From IMG/VR virus record IMGVR_UViG_3300050343_000145, positions 1 to 64,000 of that record: DNA of 64,000 bases. One strand, written 5' to 3'. This DNA is from a virus. A program made the position numbers and the translations under genes. Shown one piece after another: positions 44,752-57,200 of this stretch (positions are counted from its first letter, which is position 1; the number at the start of each line of letters is the position of its first letter). The notes beneath the pieces are model-generated. The model saw nothing but the letters and a program-made list of their open reading frames with translations. It made no database searches and had not been told where the DNA came from.

Positions 44752-47700
44752 ATGCCTGAAATCAAAAACGCTTTCATAAAAGGTAAAATGAATAAAGACC
44801 TTGATGAGAGATTAGTTCCTAATGGTGAATATAGAGATGCATTAAACATTGACGTTGATTATTCAGAGGGCAGTGATGCTGGTGCATTAAAAAATGTTTT
44901 AGGCAATATCGCAGTAGGCTCAATTCCAGGAAGCGGGGAAGATATTATTTCTACGGGGTATTGCATTGGAAACGTTAAGGATACTAAAGAAAATAAAATA
45001 TATTGGTTAATACAAGATAATTTATTCACACACCCTATAAACGGAACATATGAAAATAGAGATATAATAGCCGAATATGATATTGAAACAAACACTTTAT
45101 CACCTGTATTAATAGATTTCGAGGCTAATGCATTAAACTTTAATAGATCATTTTTAGTTACCGGCATAAATATATTAGACGGTGTATTGTACTTTACAGA
45201 TGGTTTAAATGAGCCTAAACAAATCGATGTTGAATACTGGAAGACTCAAACTTCAAATTTTTATACCGACACAACAGGACTAACGGAAGAAAGAATTACT
45301 GTTATTAAAAAATCACCACTACAAGCGCCAACTTTAGATATGGACAGCTCTACAAGGGGTGGGAATGGAACACAAGGAAATACAAATGTTTATGTTAATT
45401 TAAATTTATCTGACGGCGGCGGCCAAGCTACTGCTCTTGATAATTCTTTAGATTCTGGTGATGATATAGTAGGCACATTTTCTTTATCGCCAAACTATAA
45501 GCCAGGAGATATAATTATATTAACGCACTCGTTTACAGATCCTGCTAGCAACGAAGAAACCAAACTTGAGGCTAGAATATTATTAAAATCTACTTATACA
45601 GTACAAGCTACATTTTTTCAATCAGAACTTTTAACAATAAGTGAAACTGTGCCAGGCGGTATTGTTCAATGGCAAGCAATATTAGAAGAAGATGAGCCTT
45701 TATTTGAGTTAAAATTTCCACTATTTTCATACCGATATAAATATAACAATGGCCAATATAGCTGTTTTGCTCCTTTTTCTAAAGCTGCATTTTTACCAGA
45801 TTCAAATAAAATAGGTGAAAATTTTGAATACGATTCAAAGAATGGTTATAATGTAGGAATGACAAACACATTAAGACAATTAGAATTACAAGGATTAAAC
45901 CATAATATCAGTGTCGATGTTGATGAGGTGGATGTGTTATATAAGGAGTCTAATAGTAATAATATATACATTGTAGATACAATCAAAAAAGTAAACGGCA
46001 CATTAGCTAGCATATTTAAAATAAAAGACGAACAAATATTTAAAACAGTTGAAGCTAATCAATTGTTGAGGTTATTTGATAGTGTGCCTAAAAAAGCGCA
46101 AACACAAGAAATATCTGCAAACAGAATTATATATGGTAATTACACACATCAATTTGATTTACCAAATGAAAACCCGTTATTTGATGTAAAGCTTAAAAAT
46201 AGATATAACCCTAGTGACGCTACATATGCCGAAGACAAAAAACAAATGTTGTCTATTAAATCTAATAGAACATATCAGTTAGGTGTTGTATATATAGATA
46301 AATATGGCAGACAAACACCAATATTAACGGACAAGTCTGGGATCATTAAAGTTCCATTTAATCAAGCAAAAAACAAAACACAATTCAAAGTTAGTGTTAC
46401 TAACGGTGGGGCAAGTGGTTTTGAAAATTATAAATACTTTGTAAAAGAAATATCTTCAACGACATACAATTTATGTGCCGACAGTTTTTATCAAGATGAT
46501 GAAGGCGCAATATATATATCTTTCCCTTCTTCTGAAATTAATAAAGTCAAAGAAGAGGATATATTATTATTAAAGAAAAAGGCTGGTAATAATTTAAGTG
46601 AAGATGGAACTAAATTTAAAGTTTTAGATAAACTTAACGCGGTGCCTGATTTTCTTGCTAAACCGCTCAGCGCAGACTATGTACCCGAGTATTTCAATTT
46701 TGGCAGACAATTTAATAGAGACAGTGGATATGCCGAACAACCAACTGCAGCAGAAAGAGATGGTGGTTATATGGGTACAAATGCATCACAATCTGGCGGT
46801 AAAGCTTGGTTTTTAGAGCCAGGATCAACGCCGGTTCCAAATCACAACTCTATTATAATAAGAGATATGTTTAATGTTGGCGATGTGCAAATTGCTGACG
46901 CAAGTTCTCAATATACCTCAGAATTCAATGGTATTTCTGCTGAAGCTAGAAGCGCAATGAAACCGGGGTCGAAAATAAGATGGAATGTTGGTGGTGCACA
47001 AACAAAAGTTTATACTGTAAAATCATTTCAAATTGGTACTGGACCCTCAAGCACGTCTCATGACGACGCAGAAGTAACCTTCGAAGAAGAATTTGGTGAA
47101 GATGTATTAGTGTTATATGATGAACAAGATTACGAAGACAATCCAAGAATAGCTGTTTTAGCGCAAGGTATAACTATAGAAACATTAAAGACTAAAGACG
47201 AGAGCGGCAAAGCTGAATTTGCAGGTAAGTTTTTCTTAAAATTACAAGCTTCTTCAAATTTATTAAACGAATTAGTTGACACAACAAACACAGATCAATT
47301 AGTAGCAAGATCATCAATTAGATTTGATGGTTATGATGATGGTAATTTTAGAAATGATGAAAGTAACAGTTATAGACAGTTCTTTATTGCGTATGGAGGT
47401 AAAGCGGGAACAGATTCCTCACAATTGTCCTCTTTGTCAAGACCGCTTAATCAAGGTGGATGGGCCCACTCAACTGCTGGTTTAAATTTACCTGCAAACT
47501 GGGAAGATGATGGTTATCATTTTGTTTTACAAACCGAAAGAAAATTAAATGACGCTGACAGTAATTATGGCAGTCACCCTTTTATAAAAAATTTAAAAGA
47601 AGGTAACTACATACGATTTAGTGGTTTTAAATACAGCGGCACCACTAGATGGTTTGATGAAAAATATTACAAAATAAAAAAGATATTAAAAAGAAATTAC

Positions 47701-49386
47701 ACCGGGAGTGGAGATGATAATAATAATAGATTGTTCTTTATAAAGTTAGATCAAGCTTTAGATTATGATTTAACATTCCGCGATCAATCAAGTCAACAAA
47801 GCACCATTGGTAGAGGGTATTCGTATGCAACTGTTTTTGATTTTGATACGAATAAATCAATAAATATAATTAATCCACCTATATTTGAAGTGGAACCTCA
47901 GGATGATGTAGACATCGATATATATTATGAAACTCAAGAAGTATTTCCCATGAGTGGATTGTCTACTGCAAAAAATTTAGAATACCATAACTGTTATAGT
48001 TTTGGCAATGGTGTTGAATCTTTTGTTATAAGAGATGACTACAATGCTCCTGTATTAGGAAAAGGTGTTCGTGTTTCGACTGTATTTGAAGATAACTACC
48101 AAGAAGAAAATTTAAAATCTGGGTTAATATACTCACAAGTATATAATGGTAAAACAGGTATTAATAGATTAAACCAATTTATTATAGCTGATAAAATTAC
48201 AAAAGATTTAAATCCCGAATACGGAAGTATACAGAAGTTACACGGCAGAAATACTGACTTGTTGGCATTATGTGAAGATAAAATTGTAAAAATATTAGCA
48301 AATAAAGACGCTGTATTTAATGCAGATGGTAATCCTCAATTAATTGCAAGCAATAGAGTGCTTGGGCAAGCTATTATACCCGCAACATTTGGATCATACG
48401 GTTGCCAAAACCCCGAAAGTTTTGTGGAGTTTACATATAGATCCTACTTTGTAGATAAAGTAAGGGGATGTGTATTAAGGTTGTCAGCAGATGGAATTAC
48501 TGAAGTTTCAAACTACGGAATGAAAGATTATTTTAAAGATAATTTAAGAGCACAGGTTTCAAACTCTAATTATGGTAGAATATTTGGAACATACGACGAA
48601 GTCAAAAATCAATATAATGTTTCGTTACCTACAGGTGTTACAACTACAGTTTCTTATTCTGAGTCAATAAACGGTTGGGTTAGTAGAAAAAGTTTTATAC
48701 CAGAAGGCGGATTAAGCATAAACAATAAATATTACACATTTAAAAACGGTAGTTTATATGAGCACCATAGTGAGTCAGGAGTAAGGAATACTTTTTATGG
48801 GATAAAAACAAACCCAGAGGTTACGTTTTTATTTAATGAGGTGCCCGCGAATGTTAAAAATTTTAGAACATTAAATTACGAGGGAGATGAAGGTTGGACA
48901 TGCACAAGTATAATTACCGAAAAGCAAGACGGGTCTGTTCCTTCGTTTGTTGAAAAAGAAGGTAAATATTATAACTATATATCCGGTGTTACCGAAAATG
49001 AAAATACTATAGATACAAAAGCTTTGAATGTACAGGGGCTAGGTAGCTTAGCTTCACAAACAACAAATAGCGGAAATAGAATATTCACATTCAATTTTAA
49101 TTTAAATAGTGATTTACAAATTGGTGATAATTTATATTATGTAGATTCATCAAGTAATAAACAAGATTTAGGTAAAATAACAGCAATAAATAAAGTTAAC
49201 AAAACAATCACTATTGCAGATGGCTCAGAAGTCCCTCAAGCATCCGCTTACATGTTTTACAGCAAGGACGCTAAGTTTAACACATCTGGTATTTTAGGAT
49301 ACTATGCAGAAACAAAAATGACAAACACATCTACAGATTTTAAAGAGCTTTACTCAGTTGGTTCTGAAATTAGTATAAGTAGTTAA
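44752..49386 (+). CDS. Large tail structural protein (tail hub/nozzle-like)
   Basis: A 1544-residue beta-rich protein. The N-terminus MPEIKNAFIKGKMNKDLDER, then LVPNGEYRDALNIDVDYSEG matches a pattern I recall from P22-type stabilisation and T7-type nozzle-position proteins of marine podoviruses. Propeller-like repeats are suggested by segments such as GVLYFTDGLNEPKQIDVEYW and IYSQVYNGKTGINRLNQFI. Aromatic and Asp-rich throughout, with no signal peptide. Probably the distal tail tube or hub. Confidence 0.68.
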   Translation: MPEIKNAFIKGKMNKDLDERLVPNGEYRDALNIDVDYSEGSDAGALKNVLGNIAVGSIPGSGEDIISTGYCIGNVKDTKENKIYWLIQDNLFTHPINGTYENRDIIAEYDIETNTLSPVLIDFEANALNFNRSFLVTGINILDGVLYFTDGLNEPKQIDVEYWKTQTSNFYTDTTGLTEERITVIKKSPLQAPTLDMDSSTRGGNGTQGNTNVYVNLNLSDGGGQATALDNSLDSGDDIVGTFSLSPNYKPGDIIILTHSFTDPASNEETKLEARILLKSTYTVQATFFQSELLTISETVPGGIVQWQAILEEDEPLFELKFPLFSYRYKYNNGQYSCFAPFSKAAFLPDSNKIGENFEYDSKNGYNVGMTNTLRQLELQGLNHNISVDVDEVDVLYKESNSNNIYIVDTIKKVNGTLASIFKIKDEQIFKTVEANQLLRLFDSVPKKAQTQEISANRIIYGNYTHQFDLPNENPLFDVKLKNRYNPSDATYAEDKKQMLSIKSNRTYQLGVVYIDKYGRQTPILTDKSGIIKVPFNQAKNKTQFKVSVTNGGASGFENYKYFVKEISSTTYNLCADSFYQDDEGAIYISFPSSEINKVKEEDILLLKKKAGNNLSEDGTKFKVLDKLNAVPDFLAKPLSADYVPEYFNFGRQFNRDSGYAEQPTAAERDGGYMGTNASQSGGKAWFLEPGSTPVPNHNSIIIRDMFNVGDVQIADASSQYTSEFNGISAEARSAMKPGSKIRWNVGGAQTKVYTVKSFQIGTGPSSTSHDDAEVTFEEEFGEDVLVLYDEQDYEDNPRIAVLAQGITIETLKTKDESGKAEFAGKFFLKLQASSNLLNELVDTTNTDQLVARSSIRFDGYDDGNFRNDESNSYRQFFIAYGGKAGTDSSQLSSLSRPLNQGGWAHSTAGLNLPANWEDDGYHFVLQTERKLNDADSNYGSHPFIKNLKEGNYIRFSGFKYSGTTRWFDEKYYKIKKILKRNYTGSGDDNNNRLFFIKLDQALDYDLTFRDQSSQQSTIGRGYSYATVFDFDTNKSINIINPPIFEVEPQDDVDIDIYYETQEVFPMSGLSTAKNLEYHNCYSFGNGVESFVIRDDYNAPVLGKGVRVSTVFEDNYQEENLKSGLIYSQVYNGKTGINRLNQFIIADKITKDLNPEYGSIQKLHGRNTDLLALCEDKIVKILANKDAVFNADGNPQLIASNRVLGQAIIPATFGSYGCQNPESFVEFTYRSYFVDKVRGCVLRLSADGITEVSNYGMKDYFKDNLRAQVSNSNYGRIFGTYDEVKNQYNVSLPTGVTTTVSYSESINGWVSRKSFIPEGGLSINNKYYTFKNGSLYEHHSESGVRNTFYGIKTNPEVTFLFNEVPANVKNFRTLNYEGDEGWTCTSIITEKQDGSVPSFVEKEGKYYNYISGVTENENTIDTKALNVQGLGSLASQTTNSGNRIFTFNFNLNSDLQIGDNLYYVDSSSNKQDLGKITAINKVNKTITIADGSEVPQASAYMFYSKDAKFNTSGILGYYAETKMTNTSTDFKELYSVGSEISISS

Positions 49387-49417
49387 TGTGTAATTATAAT
49401 ATATAAATAAAGAAATT

Positions 49418-50071
49418 ATGGCAGTACCAGTAATGGCAGCAGCAGCGGCAGCGCAAGCAGTCGGTGGTGTAATAAAAACAGTGGGTTCCCTTTTTGGAGG
49501 AGGCAAAAGAAGAAGAGAGCAAAGAAGAGCGGCAGAGGAATTAGCTCAAAGAAAAGAAAAATATGAACAATTAGATACGTCTAATCCGTATGCTAATATA
49601 AGTAACCCATATGATAATTTAACTGTTAATACACAAGCGGCAAATTTTGCAGCACAGCAAACCTCCCAAAATTCTGCAAATATTATGAGTGGTTTGGCAG
49701 CGGCGGCTGGCGGAAGTGGAATTGCGGCATTAGCTCAATCGATGGCTAATTCTCAAGCTCAAGCAACCCAACAAGCGGCTGCAGGCATCGCACAACAAGA
49801 ATCACAAAATCAACAATTAGCCGCAAGTGGCGAAATGAAAAGACAATCAATGATTGCTGCGGGCGAGTCCGTTTCTCAACAAAGAGAAGCCGATAAACAA
49901 GGCACATTGCTTGGAATGGCGCAGCAAAGAAAATCAGCAGCAGATCAAGCAAGAGCAGAGGCAAAAGGACAGTTACTTGGTGGTATTGGTGATATAGCAG
50001 GGGCTGGTATAGCAGCCGGAGCAGCAGGGAAAGGGCCTTTAGCTGAATCAATGAAAACTTTTTTAGGATAA
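49418..50071 (+). CDS. Internal virion protein-like, Ala/Gln-rich
   Basis: A 217-residue protein with an Ala/Gly-rich, membrane-active-looking N-terminus (MAVPVMAAAAAAQAVGGVIK), a basic stretch (GGGKRRREQRRAAEELAQRK), Gln/Ala-rich helices and a hydrophobic C-terminal part (GGIGDIAGAGIAAGAAGKG). This layout and its place right before the large internal protein fit T7 gp14-type ejection proteins that form a channel through the envelope. Confidence 0.65.
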   Translation: MAVPVMAAAAAAQAVGGVIKTVGSLFGGGKRRREQRRAAEELAQRKEKYEQLDTSNPYANISNPYDNLTVNTQAANFAAQQTSQNSANIMSGLAAAAGGSGIAALAQSMANSQAQATQQAAAGIAQQESQNQQLAASGEMKRQSMIAAGESVSQQREADKQGTLLGMAQQRKSAADQARAEAKGQLLGGIGDIAGAGIAAGAAGKGPLAESMKTFLG

Positions 50072-50072
50072 T

Positions 50073-51224
50073 ATGGCAACAAAGAAAACAAATCAAAGCG
50101 CGTCTATTAGAAACAGTTTAATAGCAGGAGCTGGAATGGCTGCAGATAAATTTACAGGTCTTAAAGATTTTAAAGTCAATGTAGGCGGTCTATTAGGTAT
50201 GATGCAAAAAGAAGCCGCCAAAACAGAAAAGCTAAAGCAACAATCAGATTCTAAATTAGGATATATGCCAGATGTTACTAAAGTATCTGAAGGTGAAGCT
50301 CCTATAATGCAGCAATATTTTCAGCAGGGTAAAAATGAAATATTTGATCTTGATCAAGAATTAAAAATGACAGAGGATCCTGTTGCAAGACAGGAATTGT
50401 TAATGAAAAAAAGTCAAATAGAAAACAGTGCGAAAGCGGCTAATGGTTATTTAACAAACAAGGCTGAGTTAGCTAATGAATGGAGAGAAAATATAAAAAA
50501 CGTTTCTTCCTCTATGGATCATACTACATATACAAATATTGATCTTGTATTAAATGGCCAAGCGGGTATTGATTACAACATTGAATTTAATGACTATTCG
50601 GGTAAGCCTACCTATGTGCTGTCTAACGGCACCAAATTAGCTCATGAGCAGTTAGATGATTTTTATTATAAAGATAGTAAAACTGCTTTAGCAGTTAATG
50701 ATTATGCTGACACTTATCTTAATAAGGGAAGGCAGAATGAGCCTTTAACTGATGCTGACGTAAATATATTAAAAACAAAACTAGGACAATCTGTAAATGA
50801 CGAAGGAAGTCTTAATTCTTTAATATCTGACAAATTAATTGAAGGTATGGATTTTGGACAAGCTGTTAAAGGATTAGGGCCTAATGCAACTTTTGAAGAA
50901 AAAAAAGAAAAAGTTGTAGATTATATTACAGAGCATTTGCGAAATGTGCACCAGAAAGGAAAAGAGGAATATGATAAAAAACAAAATTTAAATAATACCG
51001 GAATTACAAAATCAGTAGATGGTTCAATACCTTTTATTAGTACAAGAAATCAAGGGGATTTTGTTTGGTATGAAGAGCACAAAGGCTACGGTCCAGGCTT
51101 ACCAGGCCCTACTGGCAAAGGCGTTATAAAAGACCCTGAGTTAACAAAAGACAAAACAATATCAGACCCTGATGCGTTAAATACAATGGCTGTTGGCCTT
51201 GGGGATATTAAATTTGGAAAATAA
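50073..51224 (+). CDS. Putative internal virion protein
   Basis: A 383-residue, largely helical, charged protein (KVSEGEAPIMQQYFQQGKNE; EIFDLDQELKMTEDPVARQE) with no recognised domain. One base after the ejection-protein-like gene and 5 before the 2640-residue protein, so it is probably part of the same DNA-ejection assembly. The C-terminal third is loop-rich (GYGPGLPGPTGKGVIKDPEL). Confidence 0.58.
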   Translation: MATKKTNQSASIRNSLIAGAGMAADKFTGLKDFKVNVGGLLGMMQKEAAKTEKLKQQSDSKLGYMPDVTKVSEGEAPIMQQYFQQGKNEIFDLDQELKMTEDPVARQELLMKKSQIENSAKAANGYLTNKAELANEWRENIKNVSSSMDHTTYTNIDLVLNGQAGIDYNIEFNDYSGKPTYVLSNGTKLAHEQLDDFYYKDSKTALAVNDYADTYLNKGRQNEPLTDADVNILKTKLGQSVNDEGSLNSLISDKLIEGMDFGQAVKGLGPNATFEEKKEKVVDYITEHLRNVHQKGKEEYDKKQNLNNTGITKSVDGSIPFISTRNQGDFVWYEEHKGYGPGLPGPTGKGVIKDPELTKDKTISDPDALNTMAVGLGDIKFGK

Positions 51225-51229
51225 ATTTT

Positions 51230-54200
51230 ATGGCAGATCCAAAATTAAATGAGCAATTACTGGAGCTGCAGGAACAAGTAAATCAACTTAAACCTACAGA
51301 TAACTCTCAAGAAGCTATATTACTCAGAAGGCAATTAAAGAAAGTTGAAGCGCAAATTGTAGCATCGGAAACAACTGAAACTCAAGAATTAGAAGAGGTT
51401 GAGGTAACTGTAGACGCTAAAGGTGATGTTAAAACCGCTTTAGACGGTGCAAAGCAATACAAGGAAGACATAAAAAAAATAACACCCGAAACTGAAAAAA
51501 CAAAAATAGGGTATGAATATTTTGGTCTTAAAATGTATGATACTTTAAAGCCACAAATAGAAAGAGATACTTATTATCCTGATTTACCAGGCGGTAGAAA
51601 ATCTGGTTTTATTAAATATAGAAACACATACGATGAAGATTTAAAAAAATCATTGGGTGATAAAAAATATGAAGAGTGGAAAAAAATTGAAGCAGGCGCA
51701 AAAGCAGACGGTGTTAGACTTAATGAAACAAATATAAATAAATATTTAAATTTAAGTGATTTTGATAACAAAACAAAAAATGAAATTGTTCAGCAATCTA
51801 AAAGTAAAAAATCTGATTTAATATTAAGAGATTATAGTAACAAAGAAAGAAATATTATTAAAAAAGAAATATTTGAAGGTGAGGCTAAAGAAAAAGCTTA
51901 TGAAGAATACTCAAATACTTTTAATAAAAATTTAGAAGAATATAAAAAAACAGGTGTTCCACAATTTGAACAACCTGATTATACCCCTATTGTAAAAGAA
52001 TTAAATGAAGAAGTTAAACAATCATCTAAAAATCTTGATACAAAATTTGATAATTTTAAAATAAAGCAAGAGGAGTACAATAATACATATAAAAACTACG
52101 AAAAAAGAATAGCAGAGGCAGAAGAAAAAATTAAAAATTTTAGTATGCCTGAAAACCCCACTGTAGCCCAAATACAAGAACGTAACGCATTAGCAGAAGA
52201 ATACAATAATATATTCAAAGAAGATTTATTTACTGGTTTAGATAATCAATGGCAAGACTTAAAAGCTTTTGGCACTGAAATAACTAATGAATCAGAAAAA
52301 TTAAATAAAGCTTCTTTAGAAGTTGGTGATATTAATTTAATGAGTAATTCATTAAGCAAGAATTACAATAGAATGGACAGACTTTTGCACACCATGGAAG
52401 AATCTTTTTTGGGTAGTGCTGCTATGCTTGGGTCGTCTATAATGAAGGGAGGAGGGGATGTTGCTGCATTTTTTGCTAGCAGTAATAATTATGATGCAAA
52501 AACAGCTGATTGGTATCAGGATTTAGTAGATTTAAAAGGCCATGCGATTGATTATAACGATCGTTTGCAGAAGTATAGACAAAATGTATTGCCTGAAAAA
52601 TTAGAGTACGGCGATGGAGGTGGTTTTGATTATTTTGCAGAAATGATGATTGATAATAGCCCTTCAATATTAACTGCTTTTGGAACAATGGGTTATACGG
52701 GTTTAGCAACAGCTGGGGCTTCTGGAATAGCAAGAGCCACTGCCATACGGCAAGCAACAAACGCTGCAACAGGCGTATTCTTTACTATGGAAGCTGGTGG
52801 TCAAATGTCTAATCTTGAAATAGCACAAAGAGAAGCTCCTGAAATGATAGCGTCTTTAAAAAATAAATTAAAGAACGAAACTAATTTATCAAAAAGAAAA
52901 CAATTAGAAGAGCAAATATCAGATCAAGAGAATTTGCAGAAAATGTCCCAGTTTAAAAAGAGCTTTAACAGTATAGCTTACGGAGGTATTGCTTCGCTTG
53001 CAGAAAGATTTGGTTCATTAAGATTCATAAATGATTTTCAAAAATATTCAAAACCTTTAGGATTAACCAAGTTAGAACAATTAGGAATTCCTAAATCAGT
53101 AGCTAGAGTTACAGGTAAAGCTTTTGGTACCACGTCTGGTGTTGGTATTGGTATGGGGGTAGAATTAATAGAGGAAGGTGGCACATTGTTAGGACAAAAT
53201 TTCATGGATATTGTTGTTTTAGATCAAAATAAAAGTTTGATTGAAGGATTAGATGGCGAATTTGTAAGAAATACTTTAGCAACATCTTTAGGTATATCAG
53301 GGCCTTCTGCGAGCATGAATTTAATGTCAGCATTTAATAATGAAATAAAATTAAGAAGTGAAGCTAATCAAGAAGGAAAAATCAGAGATGAGGTGCTTGC
53401 TATACAAAATGAATTAAATGTTTTAGATGGAAGAACAAAGAAAGCTAGAGATTTAAAGAAAAAACAAAATTTATTATTAACTGAAGCAGCGGAAGTAAAT
53501 AGCTTTATACCTTTAAAGCTTGGTAATATGACAGATGCAGAAGTTCAAAGCGTTTTTGAAAATGGTAAAAGAATGCGTGAATTGATAGCTGAAGGAAAAG
53601 AATTAGGCCAGCAGCTGGAGATCACATCGTACGAAAAGCAACGAGTTGAGGATATAAAAAACCAAATTCAAACGTTATTTGATGTTAATCAAAAAACATT
53701 AGGTAAATCACAGGAACAATATTTAAAAGAAATAGGAAAAGACGCACCAAATGCTTTTGAATATGTTGTTAATAAGGGGAGATATGATGGCTATAAGCAC
53801 TTGATTAAAAACATGAAAGGTATAACTCTTTTTGCAACTGATGGCAAAAATATTGATCAATTTCTTGAACAATCAAATTATACAGATCAACAAAAAGAAG
53901 ATATAAAAAATGCTTATAATGATAGATCTAATGCTGTAAATATAAATGATGATGTTATAACTTTTGATGATAATGTTACAGCTTCTTTAAGTATATTAAG
54001 CGGAACAAAAGCCGCTATAACAGCTGTTTCACCATTGCATGAAGTTGGGCATATACAAACTAGAAAAGCGGGTATAATAAAAGATGGCAAATTAGCCGCT
54101 CACGCAGAGGGAATGGTTGAAGACATAATTGCTGATGTAAAAAGACGAAACGAAAATGATAAATTATCTGATTCTGATTTTCAAATATTTAATGATAGAA

Positions 54201-57200
54201 TAAATGATTATAAAAGTAAAAATGGCGAAGTTAATGCTGATGAGCTTATACAATTAGTATCTGATTTTACAGCAGCTGGTATTTTACCTAAAAGTTCATT
54301 TGAACAATTATACAGTGCTAAAACTTTTATTAATTCTTTATTAACTAAATTTAATGGAGAGGCATCGCCTTTCTTTAAAATAAATACAGCTAATGATGCG
54401 TTTGATTTTATTACTAGCTGGCAGCAAAAAGCATTAACTTCACAAACGGAAGGTGCAGGAGAGGAAACAGATGTTGTAGAAAGTAAAGACTTACAAAGTG
54501 AAATAAATAGTCTTGTAGCAGGCGTAACAACGCAGGCAGAATATTATGGTAAATTAAATAATGTAATAAACGAAAAATATGGTTATGATATTACAGAAGA
54601 TCAAAGCAGAAGTGCTAAATTACATCCTGCAATAAATAATTATATTATATCAAAATCTGCTAATCCTGCTCAAGCACAAAAAAATATATCTATATTAAAA
54701 GATAGATTAATAAATTTTAATCCTGCTGCAAAAAGAAATGATGGATCTATAGTTGGAGCTGAAGGTTTTGTTGAATTTATAAATTCAAATGTTAATTTTG
54801 TAAAAAGAGAAGCTAATAAAGCTTTAGCTATAGAAGCAGAACAAAGAAAAAGAACTGAAAAAATAGATGACACAACTAAACAAATAGCAGCACCAATAGA
54901 AACTAAAAAAGCTAAAGAAAAACCAAAATATAAATCTATTTCAAAAAGCAACATATTTTCAACATCAGCAATTGATCAAATTAAAAATAGAATAATATCT
55001 ATAGTCAGAGTATTAAAAACAAAAATAAACGCACCAACTACAATAAATCAAACTGTTAAACCTATTATATCAGAAATAAAAACCGAAATGGGTAAGCAAG
55101 CTGATATTATAATTAAAAAAGATGCTGGCGGATTACAAAATAATAGATTAGAAAAAGTATTTTTAAAATCAAAAAAAGCTACACTAGAAAATGCGCCTAC
55201 CACTTGGCTTGCTAAAGCAATGCCTTTTGCTGTTCAGAAATCTGTTGGCGGTAAATTTACAGACATACCTATTTTAAACGAATCAGGTAAAATAATTGGC
55301 TATGAATTTCAACCAAATTGGACTAGCGATTGGCAAGGAAAGAAAATAGATAGAGTAAAAACAGCTGTTGGCGGACAAACATCAGGTAATCAATATATAA
55401 GAAGAAAGCCAAATGTAAGTGAGGCTGTTTCGGATAAGCAGTATATGGGGTACATGTTCAAATTTGACAATGGAGGCAATGCTACAGAAATTATAAGGGG
55501 TAGAAAAGAATCATGGTCAAAAATGATGGCCGAGGAGGTATCATTTGAATTAATAGATGACGCATTAGATGATTTAAATAGCCCTATTTCAAAAGAGCTT
55601 ATAAAAAATCAAACAAGATTAGGTGTTGAAATTGTAGAAAATTTTGCTCAACAAGTAAGAAAAGACATTGATAGAGGTACGGTAAAAGAAAGCAAAGGCT
55701 TAGCTAGCTTTTCACAAGAGCAAATGGATCAGTATATAAATGCTGAAGCATGGGGCAACTTTAAAAATAAAATACAAGGCATACAGGGAAGATTTAAAGA
55801 AAATGTTATATATAGATTACATAAGGACTCTTATGGCGAAATATATTCAGATAAATTGCAAAAAGAAATTGCTAAGCAATTTTATGTGAAGCTAAAACCT
55901 TTTGCTACGGTTGAATCTATTGAAACTCAATTAAAAGAAGACAATAAATCATTGCCAGAATTTTTAGAAGATATTAGGGGCCAAATAGATTTTAATGAAA
56001 CAATTAGACAATTTACAGGGGCAGAGGCGTCTATTGCAGAATTAAATGATAATAAAGTATATGTAGCTGAAACACAACAATATTTGATAGATCAATTAAA
56101 GGGTGTTGATATACAAACTGCCGTAGCATTTTTTGCTAGCACATTTGCTAACTCTGGTAAAATTGGTAGAGATAGAAAAGGTGTAATGACTGGAGTTAGT
56201 AGGGCTGATTTATTTTATAATCAAGCTCATGCTATAACCGCACTTAATGAAGCTGGTTTTAATATTGACAAAATAACTAAAAAAGATATAGTATTAAAAG
56301 ATGGTACCGTTATACCTAGAAAATTTACAGCTAATGCTAAAGTAGAACAAAAACATTTAGACGGAACATTAGATGTAGATAAAGAAATTAAAATAGCAGG
56401 CAAGGCTTGGGATTTTACGATGAAATTACTTGAAGGACTAAAAGGACAACCCTCTTATGTGCAAGCATTAACACTAGCCGCGTTAAATTCGGGTACCAAT
56501 ACCATGCTACGAGTTGGCGCTCCAGCTATTAATGTTAGTACTACAATAACTTCTAGAAAACCATCTGACTATAGATATGAGCATAGACCACCCGCAAGAG
56601 TTGTTTTAGCATTATCCTATAAAAATAAAGTACTAGGTGACAAAACAATAGATATTGAAGCTTTAAAAAATGATTATCAAGTTTCTATTATACCTGTAGA
56701 AATGGATAAAGTAATAGGTAAAATTGCATTGGGGCAAAGCACAATGCCAGACTATAAACCTGGAATCACCCGTGCAACTAATGATTATTATAATGCTTTT
56801 ACAAAAAATAAACCTGGTATAGTTTCTATAAAAAATCTTAAAACAGGTGAAATAATTGGTAAAGATTATGAGGCTTCGTCCAAACTAAAAAATCAACCTA
56901 CAATAAAAGAGGCTGTTGCACAACCTAAACAACTCAAGGAAGCAGTTGCAAAAGAAAGTAAAGGATTTTTAAGTGAAGAAATTAATAATATAATTGCTAG
57001 GCAAAAAGGTGTTAGACCTGAGGCTGTGTATTCTAAAGTTGTGGCAAGAAAAAAAGGCGCTAACATAGGTAAATACAAATTCTTTTTACCATCTACAGCT
57101 GAAGATTTTAGAGGATTAACGCAATACACTTTTGCTGGTAAAGGAAAACAAGGGGAGGCAGATCAAAAGTTTTTTGAAGATAATTTAGTTAAACCTTATT